A stretch of 64,000 nt of DNA from Vibrio litoralis DSM 17657 (GCF_000426765.1 NZ_KE384567.1:603152-667151), one strand, 5' to 3'. Counted from the stretch's first letter, positions 1-9,270 are shown. The notes: a model not told the origin generated them from the letters alone. Numbers and translations are program-made.

Positions 1-2
1 TG

Positions 3-953
3 GCGGTTTACTCTCTACTCGGTCGCTCAGTATTTAATGCCATTCTAAAACTAGTGATTGGTTACTATCACAAAACCGGTAAGCAAGCGAGACTCGCCTC
101 TGAGCAGTATATCCAACAACTTGAACATTACTGTCGCGAACAAAAGATCGCGTTAGCTACACCGCTTTCTAGCTACCAACACTTGTTATCATTTGGCCAG
201 ACCATGTTGGATAAACTGGCTGGATGGCGTGGGGATATTACTCGTGATGATTTGACCATTCATGGCAAAGAGCACTTTGAACACGTCATAGGCAACCAAC
301 AAGGTGTTATTATTCTCGGCTCACATTTAGGTAACTTAGAGCTTTGCCGAGCCATGGGAAGCTTGCGTACCAATGTCACCATTAATGCTTTAGTGTTTAC
401 CGAGCACGCTGAACGCTTTAACCGTGTCATGAAAGCTGTCAATCCCGACTCCTCGGTTAATCTCATTCAAGTCACCTCACTTGGACCGGATACCGCAATT
501 TTATTGCAGCAAAAGCTTGAACAAGGTGAATGGATCGTGATTGTGGGTGACCGAACCTCCGTGACCAAAGAACAACGCGTAATCTGGGCGGACTTTCTAG
601 GTAAACCGGCCCCTTTCCCGCAAGGCCCTTTTATGCTGGCCAGTGTGTTAGCCGCGCCAGTCTATTTATTGTTTGGCCTACGTGATGAACAACAAAGCCA
701 GAAACGCCCAAACTATCATGTCTATTTTGAACCATTTTATGACCAAATTGTGCTGCCAAGAAAACAGCGTATGCAAGCCTTGCAAGAGGTTGTTCAACAG
801 TACGCCACACGCTTAGAACACTTCACCTTACAAGCGCCATTACAATGGTATAACTTTTTTAATTTTTGGCAGCTGACCAATCCAACGCCAAGTGACAGTG
901 CCAGTACGACTCAACACGATCCGAATTCAGGACAAAGTGAACACAATGACTAA
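3..953 (+). CDS. Lysophospholipid acyltransferase-like protein of the APE cluster (5' end outside window)
   Basis: The reading frame is open to the left edge (first full codon at base 3), so the start lies upstream; the GTG at 54 is internal. The visible protein resembles the LpxL/LPLAT family: an N-terminal stretch (YSLLGRSVFNAILKLV, then a YYHKTG segment) and, near residue 80 counted from the GTG, a SHLGNLE motif at the place of the usual HX4D/E acyltransferase signature. In aryl polyene clusters such an enzyme, often encoded with or fused to a glycosyltransferase, is thought to attach the polyene to a lipid anchor. It overlaps the next gene by 8 bp, which indicates translational coupling. 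The role is inferred from family and context; I cannot see whether a glycosyltransferase domain precedes it. Confidence 0.8.
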   Translation, partial: AVYSLLGRSVFNAILKLVIGYYHKTGKQARLASEQYIQQLEHYCREQKIALATPLSSYQHLLSFGQTMLDKLAGWRGDITRDDLTIHGKEHFEHVIGNQQGVIILGSHLGNLELCRAMGSLRTNVTINALVFTEHAERFNRVMKAVNPDSSVNLIQVTSLGPDTAILLQQKLEQGEWIVIVGDRTSVTKEQRVIWADFLGKPAPFPQGPFMLASVLAAPVYLLFGLRDEQQSQKRPNYHVYFEPFYDQIVLPRKQRMQALQEVVQQYATRLEHFTLQAPLQWYNFFNFWQLTNPTPSDSASTTQHDPNSGQSEHND

Positions 954-2496
954 TCAAAATCGCAATAACAACCGCATTACTTTTGGCGCACAACGCCTGA
1001 CGATTGAAGATGTCATGGCTATCGCTCAGGGTAGTCAGGCACAAATGAACAGCAATGAAGCCTTCACCAGTAAAATTGATCGTGGTGTGGCTTTTTTAGA
1101 GCGTCTTTTACAACAAGAAGGCGTAATTTATGGTGTCACTACTGGCTATGGCGATTCTTGTACGGTTGCCATTCCAATGGATTTAGTCGATGAACTCCCC
1201 CTGCATTTAACCCGCTTTCACGGCTGTGGTTTAGGTGAGCATTTAGATGAACAACAAGCTCGCGCGGTATTAGCCACGCGTTTATGTTCGTTATCGCAAG
1301 GGGTTTCTGGTGTCACTCATGACCTACTCAATCAAATCGTTACCCTAATCAATCAAGGCATTACACCTTTAATTCCACAAGAAGGTTCAGTGGGCGCGAG
1401 CGGAGACTTAACGCCACTTTCTTACCTTGCAGCCGTATTAATTGGTGAGCGTGAGGTGTTATACAAAGGCCAAGTGCGTCCAACTTCTGAAGTATTTTCT
1501 GAACTGAATATCCAACCGATTAAACTTAAGCCCAAAGAAGGCTTAGCGTTAATGAATGGCACCTCAGTGATGACGGCGATCGCTTGTATTGCCTTTAAGC
1601 GCGCAGAATATCTGGCTCAGCTTTCCACGCGTATTACCGCTATGGTGTCACTCGGCATGCAAGGTAATGACTTTCACTTCGATGAAGCGCTGTTTGCCGT
1701 AAAACCCCATCAAGGCCAGCAACAAATTGCCGCTTGGTTACGTGCTGATCTACAAGCAGAACGTCCACCAAGTAATAGTGATCGCTTGCAAGATCGCTAT
1801 TCATTACGCTGTGCACCGCATGTGATTGGCGTGTTGCAAGACACCCTACCGTGGTTACGTCAAATGATTGAAAATGAACTGAACAGTGCCAATGACAATC
1901 CAATCATTGATGGGGATAACGAACGCGTACTACATGGCGGACATTTCTATGGCGGTCATATAGCAATGGCGATGGATACTTTAAAAACCGCCGTTGCAAA
2001 CCTTGCCGATCTACTGGATCGTCAAATGGCGCAGTTGATGGATTATAAGTTTAACAACGGACTACCGTTTAACTTAACCGGCGCGACCGGCGAACGTAAA
2101 CCAATTAACCACGGTTTTAAAGCAGTACAAATCGGCATTTCCGCATGGACCGCCGAAGCACTGAAAAACACCATGCCAGCCAGTGTATTTTCACGTTCCA
2201 CTGAATGTCATAACCAAGATAAAGTCAGCATGGGCACCATTGCTTCTCGTGATTGCCTACGGGTATTACAGTTAACTGAACAGGTTGCTTCTGCATCGTT
2301 ATTGGCTGCCACTCAAGCGATTGAACTACGTAAACGCAATAACGAACTGGATCAGCAACACTTCAGCCCGGCATTAAAAGAGATGCTTGAAGCGGTACAA
2401 ACCGACTTTGAATTTGTCGTCGAAGATCGTCCGTTAGAAGCGGATTTACGTAAGTTTGTTGGTAAGATCCAGCAGCAAGAGTGGAAGTTGTATTGA
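946..2496 (+). CDS. Aromatic amino acid ammonia lyase (MIO enzyme) of the APE cluster
   Basis: 516 residues, class I ammonia lyase. The MIO cofactor triad Ala151-Ser152-Gly153 lies in GSVGASGDLTPLSYL. The start is ATG 946, which overlaps the preceding stop; an in-frame start at 892 would extend far into the upstream gene. Automatic annotation would probably call it histidine ammonia lyase, but there is no hut operon here. The motif His422-Asn-Gln-Asp425 is of the phenylalanine/tyrosine lyase type rather than the QEDH type of HutH, and the selectivity-loop pair appears to be Phe91-His92. I infer that it deaminates tyrosine or phenylalanine to an arylacrylate that could prime the polyene. The substrate is not proven from sequence. 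Confidence 0.88.
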   Translation: MTNQNRNNNRITFGAQRLTIEDVMAIAQGSQAQMNSNEAFTSKIDRGVAFLERLLQQEGVIYGVTTGYGDSCTVAIPMDLVDELPLHLTRFHGCGLGEHLDEQQARAVLATRLCSLSQGVSGVTHDLLNQIVTLINQGITPLIPQEGSVGASGDLTPLSYLAAVLIGEREVLYKGQVRPTSEVFSELNIQPIKLKPKEGLALMNGTSVMTAIACIAFKRAEYLAQLSTRITAMVSLGMQGNDFHFDEALFAVKPHQGQQQIAAWLRADLQAERPPSNSDRLQDRYSLRCAPHVIGVLQDTLPWLRQMIENELNSANDNPIIDGDNERVLHGGHFYGGHIAMAMDTLKTAVANLADLLDRQMAQLMDYKFNNGLPFNLTGATGERKPINHGFKAVQIGISAWTAEALKNTMPASVFSRSTECHNQDKVSMGTIASRDCLRVLQLTEQVASASLLAATQAIELRKRNNELDQQHFSPALKEMLEAVQTDFEFVVEDRPLEADLRKFVGKIQQQEWKLY

Positions 2497-2636
2497 TCTA
2501 CGTGAGTCGAAAACTCGTACGCTTCGCTCTTGTTACTCGAGGAAAGAAGCGCCAAGATTCAAAATAGCATCCTGAACTCGAGAAGCGAAGCGCTCAAGAC
2601 TCAAGCAGCGTAGCGTCCTAGACACGTAAAACACTT
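2497..2636. repeat. Low-complexity intergenic repeat within the APE operon
   Basis: The 140 bp between the lyase and thioesterase genes break an otherwise overlapping operon. They are rich in CTCGAG, AAGCGAAGCG and CAAGACTCAAGC-like words and end in TCCTAGAC, with AGCG recurring many times (for example GAAGCGAAGCGCTC around 2581-2594). No ORF, promoter or terminator is evident. It looks like an inserted or expanded intergenic repeat of the kind scattered in Vibrio genomes. Confidence 0.45.
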
Positions 2637-3086
2637 ATGGTAGAAAGAATGGAATATAAAGCCCTATCCTCCCAAGTCATCATGACTCCCTCTTTCCAGG
2701 ATGCCGATCCTATGGGGGTGGTCTATCACGGCAATTATTTCCGTTTCTTTGAAGAAGCGCGCCGCGTGATGTTGGATAAGATTGGTTATAACTACCGTGA
2801 AATGCAGGCTTCTGGTTACATGTGGCCGATTATTGATACTCGCGTCAAATACATCAAACCTATCCCGTTTGATTTAACCGTACGAGTTGAAGCCAAGTTG
2901 AGCGAGTGGGAAAACCGCTTAAAAGTCGATTACGTGATCTACAATGCCGAAACCAATCAACGCTTAACCAAAGGCTACACCATGCAAGTGGCGGTCTGTA
3001 TTGAAAACGAAAAAATGTGCTTTGTATCCCCGAAAGCTTTCACCGATAAACTTGCTGCCTGGAGTGCTAATGAACATAATTCTTAA
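2637..3086 (+). CDS. Acyl-CoA/ACP thioesterase, 4HBT hotdog family (APE cluster)
   Basis: 149 residues forming a single hotdog domain of the YbgC/FadM 4-hydroxybenzoyl-CoA thioesterase type. The signature DADPMGVVYHGNYFRFFEEAR near residues 23-43 contains the catalytic Asp and the HGNY segment. A second Met lies four codons in. In APE systems this enzyme (ApeK in the Xenorhabdus nomenclature) is proposed to release or edit acyl chains from the carrier protein. Its 3' end overlaps the start of the lolA-like gene by 17 bp, so the two are likely co-translated. Confidence 0.85.
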   Translation: MVERMEYKALSSQVIMTPSFQDADPMGVVYHGNYFRFFEEARRVMLDKIGYNYREMQASGYMWPIIDTRVKYIKPIPFDLTVRVEAKLSEWENRLKVDYVIYNAETNQRLTKGYTMQVAVCIENEKMCFVSPKAFTDKLAAWSANEHNS

Positions 3087-3750
3087 ACCCTTCGTACTTG
3101 GGTATAAAATCACGTGGAAAGCTATCTATGGCCTAGTGCTCTTGCTGTGTGCTTTGTTGTTTTTAACTCAGACTAGTCAAGCCGCCACCGGCGATAATGA
3201 CAAGCTAGCACAGCTGCAACAGCAATTAGCCAGCCATCAAGTAGTACGTGGGGACTTTACTCAAACCCGTCACATGCAAATGTTTGATGCGCCTTTAATA
3301 TCACAAGGCCAGTTCTTGCTTTCAAGCCAATATGGATTGTGGTGGCAACAAACGACGCCCTTTCCAACTTCCTTGGTGTTAACCCAAGATACCCTTAGTC
3401 AACAAGTTGGCTCGGAGCCTGCGCAAGTGGTGAAGGTCGCAGATAACCCTATGGTGTTTTATTTTAGCCATGTGTTTTTATCGTTATTCAAAGGCGATAC
3501 TCAAACCTTGCAGCAACAATTTGATCTGAAATTAAGCTCAAACCAAAGCAATCAATGGGTGTTATCTTTAACGCCAAAATTGGCACCACTCAATAAAGTG
3601 TTCAGCCAGATCAATATTGAAGCGAATGATTATATTAATCGTATTGAGCTAATCGAGATTCGTGGCGATCGCACCGATATCGAGTTTAGCAAGCAAACTC
3701 ATCAACCTAGTGATTTATCTACGGCTGAACAAGCCATCTTTGGACAATAG
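3070..3750 (+). CDS. LolA-like outer membrane carrier protein of the APE cluster
   Basis: 226 residues from ATG 3070. This start lies inside the end of the thioesterase gene and gives a signal peptide (KAIYGLVLLLCALLFLTQTSQA) cleaved near residue 38. The mature part resembles LolA: QLQQQLASHQVVRGDFTQTR, then a segment with WWQQTTPFPTSLVLT. LolA family proteins shuttle lipidated cargo through the periplasm. The APE paralogue (ApeL position) probably passes the lipid-linked polyene from the MMPL exporter to the outer membrane. It is distinct from housekeeping lolA, which sits next to ftsK elsewhere. Confidence 0.85.
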   Translation: MNIILKPFVLGYKITWKAIYGLVLLLCALLFLTQTSQAATGDNDKLAQLQQQLASHQVVRGDFTQTRHMQMFDAPLISQGQFLLSSQYGLWWQQTTPFPTSLVLTQDTLSQQVGSEPAQVVKVADNPMVFYFSHVFLSLFKGDTQTLQQQFDLKLSSNQSNQWVLSLTPKLAPLNKVFSQINIEANDYINRIELIEIRGDRTDIEFSKQTHQPSDLSTAEQAIFGQ

Positions 3751-3758
3751 ACATCTTG

Positions 3759-6137
3759 ATGATCAAACGTTTAATTCAACATGACCAACAAAAACCACTG
3801 GCTCTAATATGGCTTGCGGTCATGTTGATGTTAAGTGCAGTATTGTTCACGCAATTGCTTGGCCGAACCTTGCCGATCGAAACCAACATCATGGCGTTGT
3901 TACCAAAAAACCAACAAGATCCTAGTGCTCAAGTTGCTTTTGATCGGGTCGCTTCAAGCATGAGCGACAAAGTGATCTTTTTAGTTTCAAGTCCAGATCA
4001 AGATAAAGCGCAGCAAGCTGCCCAACGATTTGAAGCGCGATTAAAAAAGCTGTCTTTATTCAAACAAGTGGATGGCAAACTGGCGCAAGATGCCCAACAA
4101 GCATGGGGACAATTTTTCTTCCCGTATCGCTTTCAGCTGCTCACGCCAACTCAGCAACAAAGGCTCGCCAATTCACCACAATCTCAAACGCAATATGTGA
4201 TTCAATCTGTCTACAGCCCATTTTCTGGCGTCAGTGGTAATGAGCTCAACAGTGACCCCTTTTTATTATTTCGAGACTATCTCAAGCAATTAACTGCTCA
4301 CTCTGGCAATTTTCGTTTATCCAACGGTTACTTAACCACTGACTACCAAGATCAGCATTATGTTTTGATCAGCGCTGATCTCAACGGATCGGCCTACAGC
4401 ATGGCACTTCAAGATAAACTGGCTGAGCTTTCTCAATTGGAGCAAGATCTTAAACAAGAATTTAAACACGATCAGGTTGATGTTATGCATACCGGCGTGA
4501 TCTTCTACGCTGCGCACGGCACTCAAAGTGCGAAAAGTGAAATCAGCACGATTGGCGTGGGTTCGTTAGTCGGCGTGATCTTGCTGATTTTATTAGTCTA
4601 TCGCAGCATGATGCCATTAAGCTTAGCGCTGCTTTCCATCAGTTGTGGCCTAGTGGCGGCATTTGTCATTACGGTGCTGATTTTTGGCAAAGTCCATTTA
4701 TTTAGCCTAGTGTTCGGCGCAAGCTTAATTGGTGTGTCGATTGATTACGCCTTTCACTACCTCACCGACCGTTTGGCTGCTGGCTCTCGCTGGAATGCTT
4801 CGCAAGGGCTGAAACATATCCTGATTGCCATCACACTAGGGCTAGTCACCAGCTTAATTGGCTATCTTGGTATGTTGATTGCCCCGTTCCCAGGCTTGCA
4901 ACAATTAGCGCTATTTTCTGCCATTGGCCTATTTGCCGCCTACGCCACTGTAGTGTGTTGGTACCCGATTTTAGCCTCGGCGCCAAGCATCGATCGCACC
5001 TTGCCTTTTAACAAAATACTCACGCTATGGTTATCAGCGTGGCAACAACCCAAAGTGCGTATCATCATTCCCTCTGCGTTAATAATAGCGGCTGGAATCG
5101 GTTTGTATCATGCCCACTACAATGACGATATCCGTCAGCTGCAAGCCATGCCGGCAAACCTCAAGCAACAAGAACAAACCATAAAGACGATTTCAGGCAT
5201 TCAAAACGACCAACAAATGTTGCTGGTACGCGCGCCAAATAATGCTCAACTATTGGATAAATTACAGAGCGTCTCCGAGCAGCTAGAACAACAAATTCAA
5301 GACGGCAATTTAGGTGGCTACCAAAGTATCAGCCAGTTTATTGCCAGCCCGCAGCAGCAAAAGCACAACTTCGAATTAAGCCAAGCTTTGTATCAATCGC
5401 AAAGCCAGCCTTTGTCTCAAGCATTGAAGTTAAAGCAAACGCCAGAACTGGATTCAGATTTTAAAGCGGTCACTATTGAGCAATTTCTTCACTCGCCGAT
5501 TTCCAAGCCCGTGCGGTTTATGTGGCTAGGTGAAATAGATGGGCAATCTTCCGCCGTCATTACCCTCAATGGTGTACAAAATGGTCAAGCGTTGGAAGGA
5601 TTGGCCGAGCAACAATCAAATGTCAGTTACCTTAATAAAACCCAAGAAATCTCACAACTGTTTGGTTTATATCGCCAACATGTCACGCAATTACTCGCAC
5701 TAGCAAGCCTAGTGATTTTATTGGTGGTATCTCTGCGTTATGGGTTTGCACAAGGAATACGAATCGTCCTTCCCCCTGTCGTTGCGGGTGCTGTAGGCAT
5801 TGCCGTCACCGTGCTAACGGGAAGTTCGCTCAATTTGTTTAACTTGTTGGCGCTGATTTTGGTACTCGGAATTGGTATTGATTACACCTTATTTTTTGCC
5901 GAACAGTCTAGATCACAAGCAAGCTCTGATGCCCATCTAGCATTAAAACGTAATTCTACACTGCTCGCGATAAGCTTATCTGCGCTTACCACTATTTTAT
6001 CTTTTGGTTTATTAGCTCTCAGCGAGACTCAAGCCATTCATAGCTTTGGTATTACCGTGTTATTTGGCATTATCATTAGTTGGCTATTAGCGCCCTTAGC
6101 CATGAAGCCACCTGCGACTCTCAGTAAGGAAGGATGA
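3759..6137 (+). CDS. MMPL/RND-family exporter of the APE cluster
   Basis: 792 residues from ATG 3759; a TTG one codon upstream is also possible. The topology is that of an RND/MMPL exporter, with two similar halves. Each has one N-terminal helix (LIWLAVMLMLSAVLFTQLL; IIIPSALIIAAGIGLY), a large periplasmic loop and five more helices. In the helix bundles GVSIDYAFHYLTDR and GIGIDYTLFFAEQSR carry the acidic residues expected for proton coupling. It probably flips or extracts the lipid-anchored polyene from the inner membrane. The gene follows the lolA-like gene by 8 bp and precedes the lipoprotein gene by one base. Confidence 0.9.
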   Translation: MIKRLIQHDQQKPLALIWLAVMLMLSAVLFTQLLGRTLPIETNIMALLPKNQQDPSAQVAFDRVASSMSDKVIFLVSSPDQDKAQQAAQRFEARLKKLSLFKQVDGKLAQDAQQAWGQFFFPYRFQLLTPTQQQRLANSPQSQTQYVIQSVYSPFSGVSGNELNSDPFLLFRDYLKQLTAHSGNFRLSNGYLTTDYQDQHYVLISADLNGSAYSMALQDKLAELSQLEQDLKQEFKHDQVDVMHTGVIFYAAHGTQSAKSEISTIGVGSLVGVILLILLVYRSMMPLSLALLSISCGLVAAFVITVLIFGKVHLFSLVFGASLIGVSIDYAFHYLTDRLAAGSRWNASQGLKHILIAITLGLVTSLIGYLGMLIAPFPGLQQLALFSAIGLFAAYATVVCWYPILASAPSIDRTLPFNKILTLWLSAWQQPKVRIIIPSALIIAAGIGLYHAHYNDDIRQLQAMPANLKQQEQTIKTISGIQNDQQMLLVRAPNNAQLLDKLQSVSEQLEQQIQDGNLGGYQSISQFIASPQQQKHNFELSQALYQSQSQPLSQALKLKQTPELDSDFKAVTIEQFLHSPISKPVRFMWLGEIDGQSSAVITLNGVQNGQALEGLAEQQSNVSYLNKTQEISQLFGLYRQHVTQLLALASLVILLVVSLRYGFAQGIRIVLPPVVAGAVGIAVTVLTGSSLNLFNLLALILVLGIGIDYTLFFAEQSRSQASSDAHLALKRNSTLLAISLSALTTILSFGLLALSETQAIHSFGITVLFGIIISWLLAPLAMKPPATLSKEG

Positions 6138-6138
6138 C

Positions 6139-6777
6139 ATGAAGATTCTAACTAGATTTGTAGGATTGATATTACTGGTAAGCCTGACCGCTTGTTCAAC
6201 ACACTCAAATACTTCTTCCTCTGATAGCTCGGAAGAAAATAATCGAATCCAGATTGCGGATGATACTTGGGTAGCGCTACCTCAACCTTCTGAACTCGGC
6301 TATAGCCTAACCGCCAGTCAGTTACTCAGCGTACGCTATATTGATCAAACCAAAAAAGCCCAAAGCAACCAACTGCCAATTCAATTGCAAATCACTCAAG
6401 ATAAACTCGTACTGGCTGGTTTTTCGTCTTGGGGAACTCGTTTGCTCAGCTTAACCTATCAAAATAATCGGTTAGATACTTATGTGATGGCCGGGCTTGC
6501 TAATACCTTACCTAAGCCAGAACAGGTTTTGTTTAATCTGATGATCACTTTATACCCATTAGATGTATGGCAACCTAGATTGCAAAAAGCTGGTTGGACA
6601 CTGACCGAGAAACAACAGAACAACACCAAACAAAGAATACTGGTTGATAACCATGGGACACTGATTGCAGAGATTAATTATGCGTCAATTGACCCACTCA
6701 AAGGTGACATTACTTTTATTAATCACTCTCTAGACTTCACCATTGTGATAAAAACCTTACAATACCAACAAGATTAA
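6139..6777 (+). CDS. DUF3261 lipoprotein of the APE cluster
   Basis: 212 residues. The start MKILTRFVGLILLVSLTAC is a lipoprotein signal with lipobox LTAC, so lipidation is expected at Cys19; Ser follows it, consistent with outer membrane sorting. The rest matches the DUF3261 family regularly found in aryl polyene clusters (ApeN position). It is probably a LolB-like acceptor paired with the LolA-like carrier and MMPL exporter encoded just upstream; that role is inferred. A 53-bp gap follows, with AATAAGGA-type ribosome binding sequence before the ketosynthase. Confidence 0.82.
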   Translation: MKILTRFVGLILLVSLTACSTHSNTSSSDSSEENNRIQIADDTWVALPQPSELGYSLTASQLLSVRYIDQTKKAQSNQLPIQLQITQDKLVLAGFSSWGTRLLSLTYQNNRLDTYVMAGLANTLPKPEQVLFNLMITLYPLDVWQPRLQKAGWTLTEKQQNNTKQRILVDNHGTLIAEINYASIDPLKGDITFINHSLDFTIVIKTLQYQQD

Positions 6778-6830
6778 TTTTCGCACTTTGGCTTCCATCT
6801 TAATACGATGTAATAAGGACTATTACTGAC

Positions 6831-8033
6831 ATGCCCACACAGCCTAATCCACCTCTGTATATTCATGCGTGTGGCTCTCACTCCGCATTAGGCTGGACAA
6901 CGGAAATGATCCACCAGCATTTACAGCAAGCCGACACGCCGAATATGCAAGTCAGCACCGATTGGCTCAATGATGGTAGTGAAACGGTAGTCGGAGTAGC
7001 CAATGGTCCATTGCCGACCATCGATGCGAAATTTGCTCATCAAAATACTCATAACAACCGCTTAGCCTTGTCGGCATTACTGCAAATCGATCACACCATC
7101 AAACAAGCGATTGAGAAATATGGCGTAGATAGAATTGCGGTGATTATTGGCACCAGTACCTCGGGTATTTCTGATGGTGAACAGGCGCTTACTCAATGGA
7201 AGCAAAGTGGCGAATTACCCGCAGGCTTTGATTATCACCAACAAGAAATGGCTAACACCAGTCGCTTTATTGCAGATTACTACGACATCACAGGTCCTAA
7301 TTACACTATCTCGACCGCTTGCTCTTCTAGCGGCCGAGTCTATATTTCCGCCCAACGCTTACTTAAAGCGGGTCTGGTAGATGCAGTGATTGTTGGCGGA
7401 ACTGATACCCTATGCAAGCTGACCTTAAATGGTTTTTATGGTTTAGAAGCACTGTCGCACCAACGCTGTAATCCTTTTAGCGCCAATCGCGATGGCATCA
7501 ACATTGGTGAAGCGGCGGCTTTTATGCTGCTAAGCTTAGAAAAACCAGAAGCTAATCAGCCTTGTTTAGCCTTACTCGGCGCTGGAGATAGCTCTGATGC
7601 CCATCATATTTCGGCGCCCCATCCTGAAGGTAATGGCGCAGAACAAGCGATACGTAAAGCATTAGATAACGCAGGTCTCCACGCTAGTGATGTTGGCTAT
7701 ATCAATGCTCATGGCACCGCCACTAAGCTCAATGATCAAATGGAAGCCAAAGCCATCGAACGGGTATTTGGCAATCAAGTTCCGGTCAGTTCAACCAAAC
7801 CCCTTACCGGACACACATTGGGCGCGGCTAGTGCGATTGAAGCGGCGATTTGCTGGCATGTATTACACTATCAACTGTCGATACCGCAGCAAATTAATGA
7901 TGGTGAAAGCGCTGAATTTAGCATTACCTTGGCAGCACCAAACCAAGCTTTAAAACAGCCGGTTATTTTAAGTAATTCTTTCGCTTTTGGTGGCAATAAT
8001 GTCAGCCTGATTTTTGGATACCCAAATGACTGA
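6831..8033 (+). CDS. apeO: APE beta-ketoacyl-ACP synthase (ApeO-type)
   Basis: 400 residues with a thiolase-fold ketosynthase complete in catalytic residues: Cys164 in STACSSSGR, His294 in NAHGTATKLND and His328 in TGHTLGAASAIEA. By order (KS-DH-KR-KS at the end of the cluster) it corresponds to ApeO, which in Xenorhabdus works as a heterodimer with the chain-length factor ApeC. No apeC-like gene is in this window, so it should lie further left. It condenses malonyl-ACP onto the growing aryl polyene. It overlaps apeP by 8 bp. FabB and FabF sit with acpP or elsewhere, so this is not the housekeeping enzyme. Confidence 0.88.
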   Translation: MPTQPNPPLYIHACGSHSALGWTTEMIHQHLQQADTPNMQVSTDWLNDGSETVVGVANGPLPTIDAKFAHQNTHNNRLALSALLQIDHTIKQAIEKYGVDRIAVIIGTSTSGISDGEQALTQWKQSGELPAGFDYHQQEMANTSRFIADYYDITGPNYTISTACSSSGRVYISAQRLLKAGLVDAVIVGGTDTLCKLTLNGFYGLEALSHQRCNPFSANRDGINIGEAAAFMLLSLEKPEANQPCLALLGAGDSSDAHHISAPHPEGNGAEQAIRKALDNAGLHASDVGYINAHGTATKLNDQMEAKAIERVFGNQVPVSSTKPLTGHTLGAASAIEAAICWHVLHYQLSIPQQINDGESAEFSITLAAPNQALKQPVILSNSFAFGGNNVSLIFGYPND

Positions 8034-8496
8034 AACAAATAATGCTTCATTGCCAAACATTGCCGACTTAGTCCCTCATCAAGCACCAATGATCTTGGTC
8101 GACAAGCTGATTGCCGTCGATCAACAAAGCATTCACACTCAAGTGATGATTAAAGCCGATGAGCTGTTTTTTAACCAAGAGTCTCAAAGCGTACCTGGCT
8201 ATGTTGGTATTGAATATATGGCGCAATCGATCGCCGCTTGGTCCGGTTTTCAAGCCTGGCAACAAGGCGAGCCACCTGCGATAGGTTTTTTACTAGGCAG
8301 TCGCCGCTATCAGAGTGAGTGCTCGGAATTTCCACTTGGTGAAACCTTAGATATCTATGCCGAACAAGTTATGGAAAACAATGGCATGGCGGTGTTTCAA
8401 TGCCGTATCGAAGTCCAGGCTAAAACACTTGCTAGCGCACAACTGAATGCTTTTGTGCCTTCACCCGAACAACTAAACGCTATGCAGTCTGAATAA
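8026..8496 (+). CDS. apeP: APE 3-hydroxyacyl-ACP dehydratase (ApeP-type)
   Basis: 156 residues from ATG 8026, which overlaps the ketosynthase stop; a TTG four codons earlier is less likely. It has a FabZ/FabA-like hotdog fold with LVPHQAPMILVDKLI near the N-terminus (His of the active-site helix) and VPGYVGIEYMAQSIAAWSG in the central helix, whose Glu is the probable catalytic partner. ApeP is described as pairing with a second dehydratase, ApeI, not seen in this window. It dehydrates 3-hydroxyacyl-ACP so that double bonds are retained and conjugation builds up. Confidence 0.85.
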   Translation: MTETNNASLPNIADLVPHQAPMILVDKLIAVDQQSIHTQVMIKADELFFNQESQSVPGYVGIEYMAQSIAAWSGFQAWQQGEPPAIGFLLGSRRYQSECSEFPLGETLDIYAEQVMENNGMAVFQCRIEVQAKTLASAQLNAFVPSPEQLNAMQSE

Positions 8497-8544
8497 TATC
8501 TAGGCTCAATAAAACTGCATAACGTGCGAAAAAAGGAAAAACCA

Positions 8545-9270
8545 ATGTCCCGACAGGTTCTCGTTACTGGCGCAAGTAAAGGCATAGGCCAAGCGGTTGC
8601 GATTCAATTAGCTCAAGATGGCTTTAACGTTGTGGTTCACTATATGAGTGATCAAGCAGGTGCAGAACAAACTCAAGCTAGCATTCAGCAAGCCGGTGGA
8701 AATGCCCGTCTACTGCAATTTGATATTAGCGACCGCGAGCAGTGCCGTGAAAAAATCGAAGCTGATATCGCTGAACATGGCGCTTACTATGGCGTAGTCA
8801 GCAATGCCGGCATTACTCGTGATACTGCCTTTCCCGCCATGATGAGTGACGAATGGGATAGCGTGATTCATACCAACTTAGACAGTTTCTATAACGTTCT
8901 GCATCCTTGCGTTATGCCAATGGTACAACTCCGCAAAGGTGGCCGTATTGTCACTATGGCTTCGGTTTCTGGCATCATGGGCAATCGTGGACAAACCAAC
9001 TACAGCGCGGCCAAAGCTGGCGTCATTGGTGCGACTAAATCACTCGCCTTAGAGTTGGCTAAACGTAAAATCACCGTCAACTGTGTCGCTCCAGGTTTGA
9101 TTGATACGGGTATGGTTGATGAACACGTTCAAGAACACGCGCTACCACAAGTGCCACTACGCCGCATGGGCAAACCTGAGGAAGTCGCCGGATTAGTCAG
9201 CTATCTAATGTCGGACAATGCGGCTTATATTACGCGCCAAGTGATTTCAGTAAATGGAGGTTTAGTATGA
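8545..9270 (+). CDS. apeQ: APE 3-oxoacyl-ACP reductase (ApeQ-type SDR)
   Basis: 241 residues. The start is ATG 8545, preceded by AAAAAAGGAAAAA; an upstream GTG would add seven lysine-rich residues. It is a classical short-chain dehydrogenase of the FabG type: NADPH-binding TGASKGIGQAVAIQLAQ near residue 8, NAG motif (VVSNAGITRD), catalytic Ser in SVSG, YSAAK with the Tyr/Lys pair, and a C-terminal ISVNGGLV. It reduces the 3-keto group formed by the ketosynthases. It overlaps apeR by 4 bp (ATGA). Confidence 0.9.
   Translation: MSRQVLVTGASKGIGQAVAIQLAQDGFNVVVHYMSDQAGAEQTQASIQQAGGNARLLQFDISDREQCREKIEADIAEHGAYYGVVSNAGITRDTAFPAMMSDEWDSVIHTNLDSFYNVLHPCVMPMVQLRKGGRIVTMASVSGIMGNRGQTNYSAAKAGVIGATKSLALELAKRKITVNCVAPGLIDTGMVDEHVQEHALPQVPLRRMGKPEEVAGLVSYLMSDNAAYITRQVISVNGGLV

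Noticed and set aside
892..945. Longer N-terminus for the ammonia lyase starting at 892
   Set aside because: It would overlap the upstream acyltransferase by 62 bp and add residues without family similarity; ATG 946 has the usual tight overlap.
946..2496. Histidine utilisation gene hutH
   Set aside because: No hutU, hutI or hutG neighbours, aromatic-lyase motif HNQD and location in the APE operon argue for an aromatic substrate.
7147..7380. Additional ORF inside the ketosynthase gene
   Set aside because: It is an off-frame shadow of a well supported gene without its own ribosome binding site. The same applies to the other overlapping off-frame ORFs.
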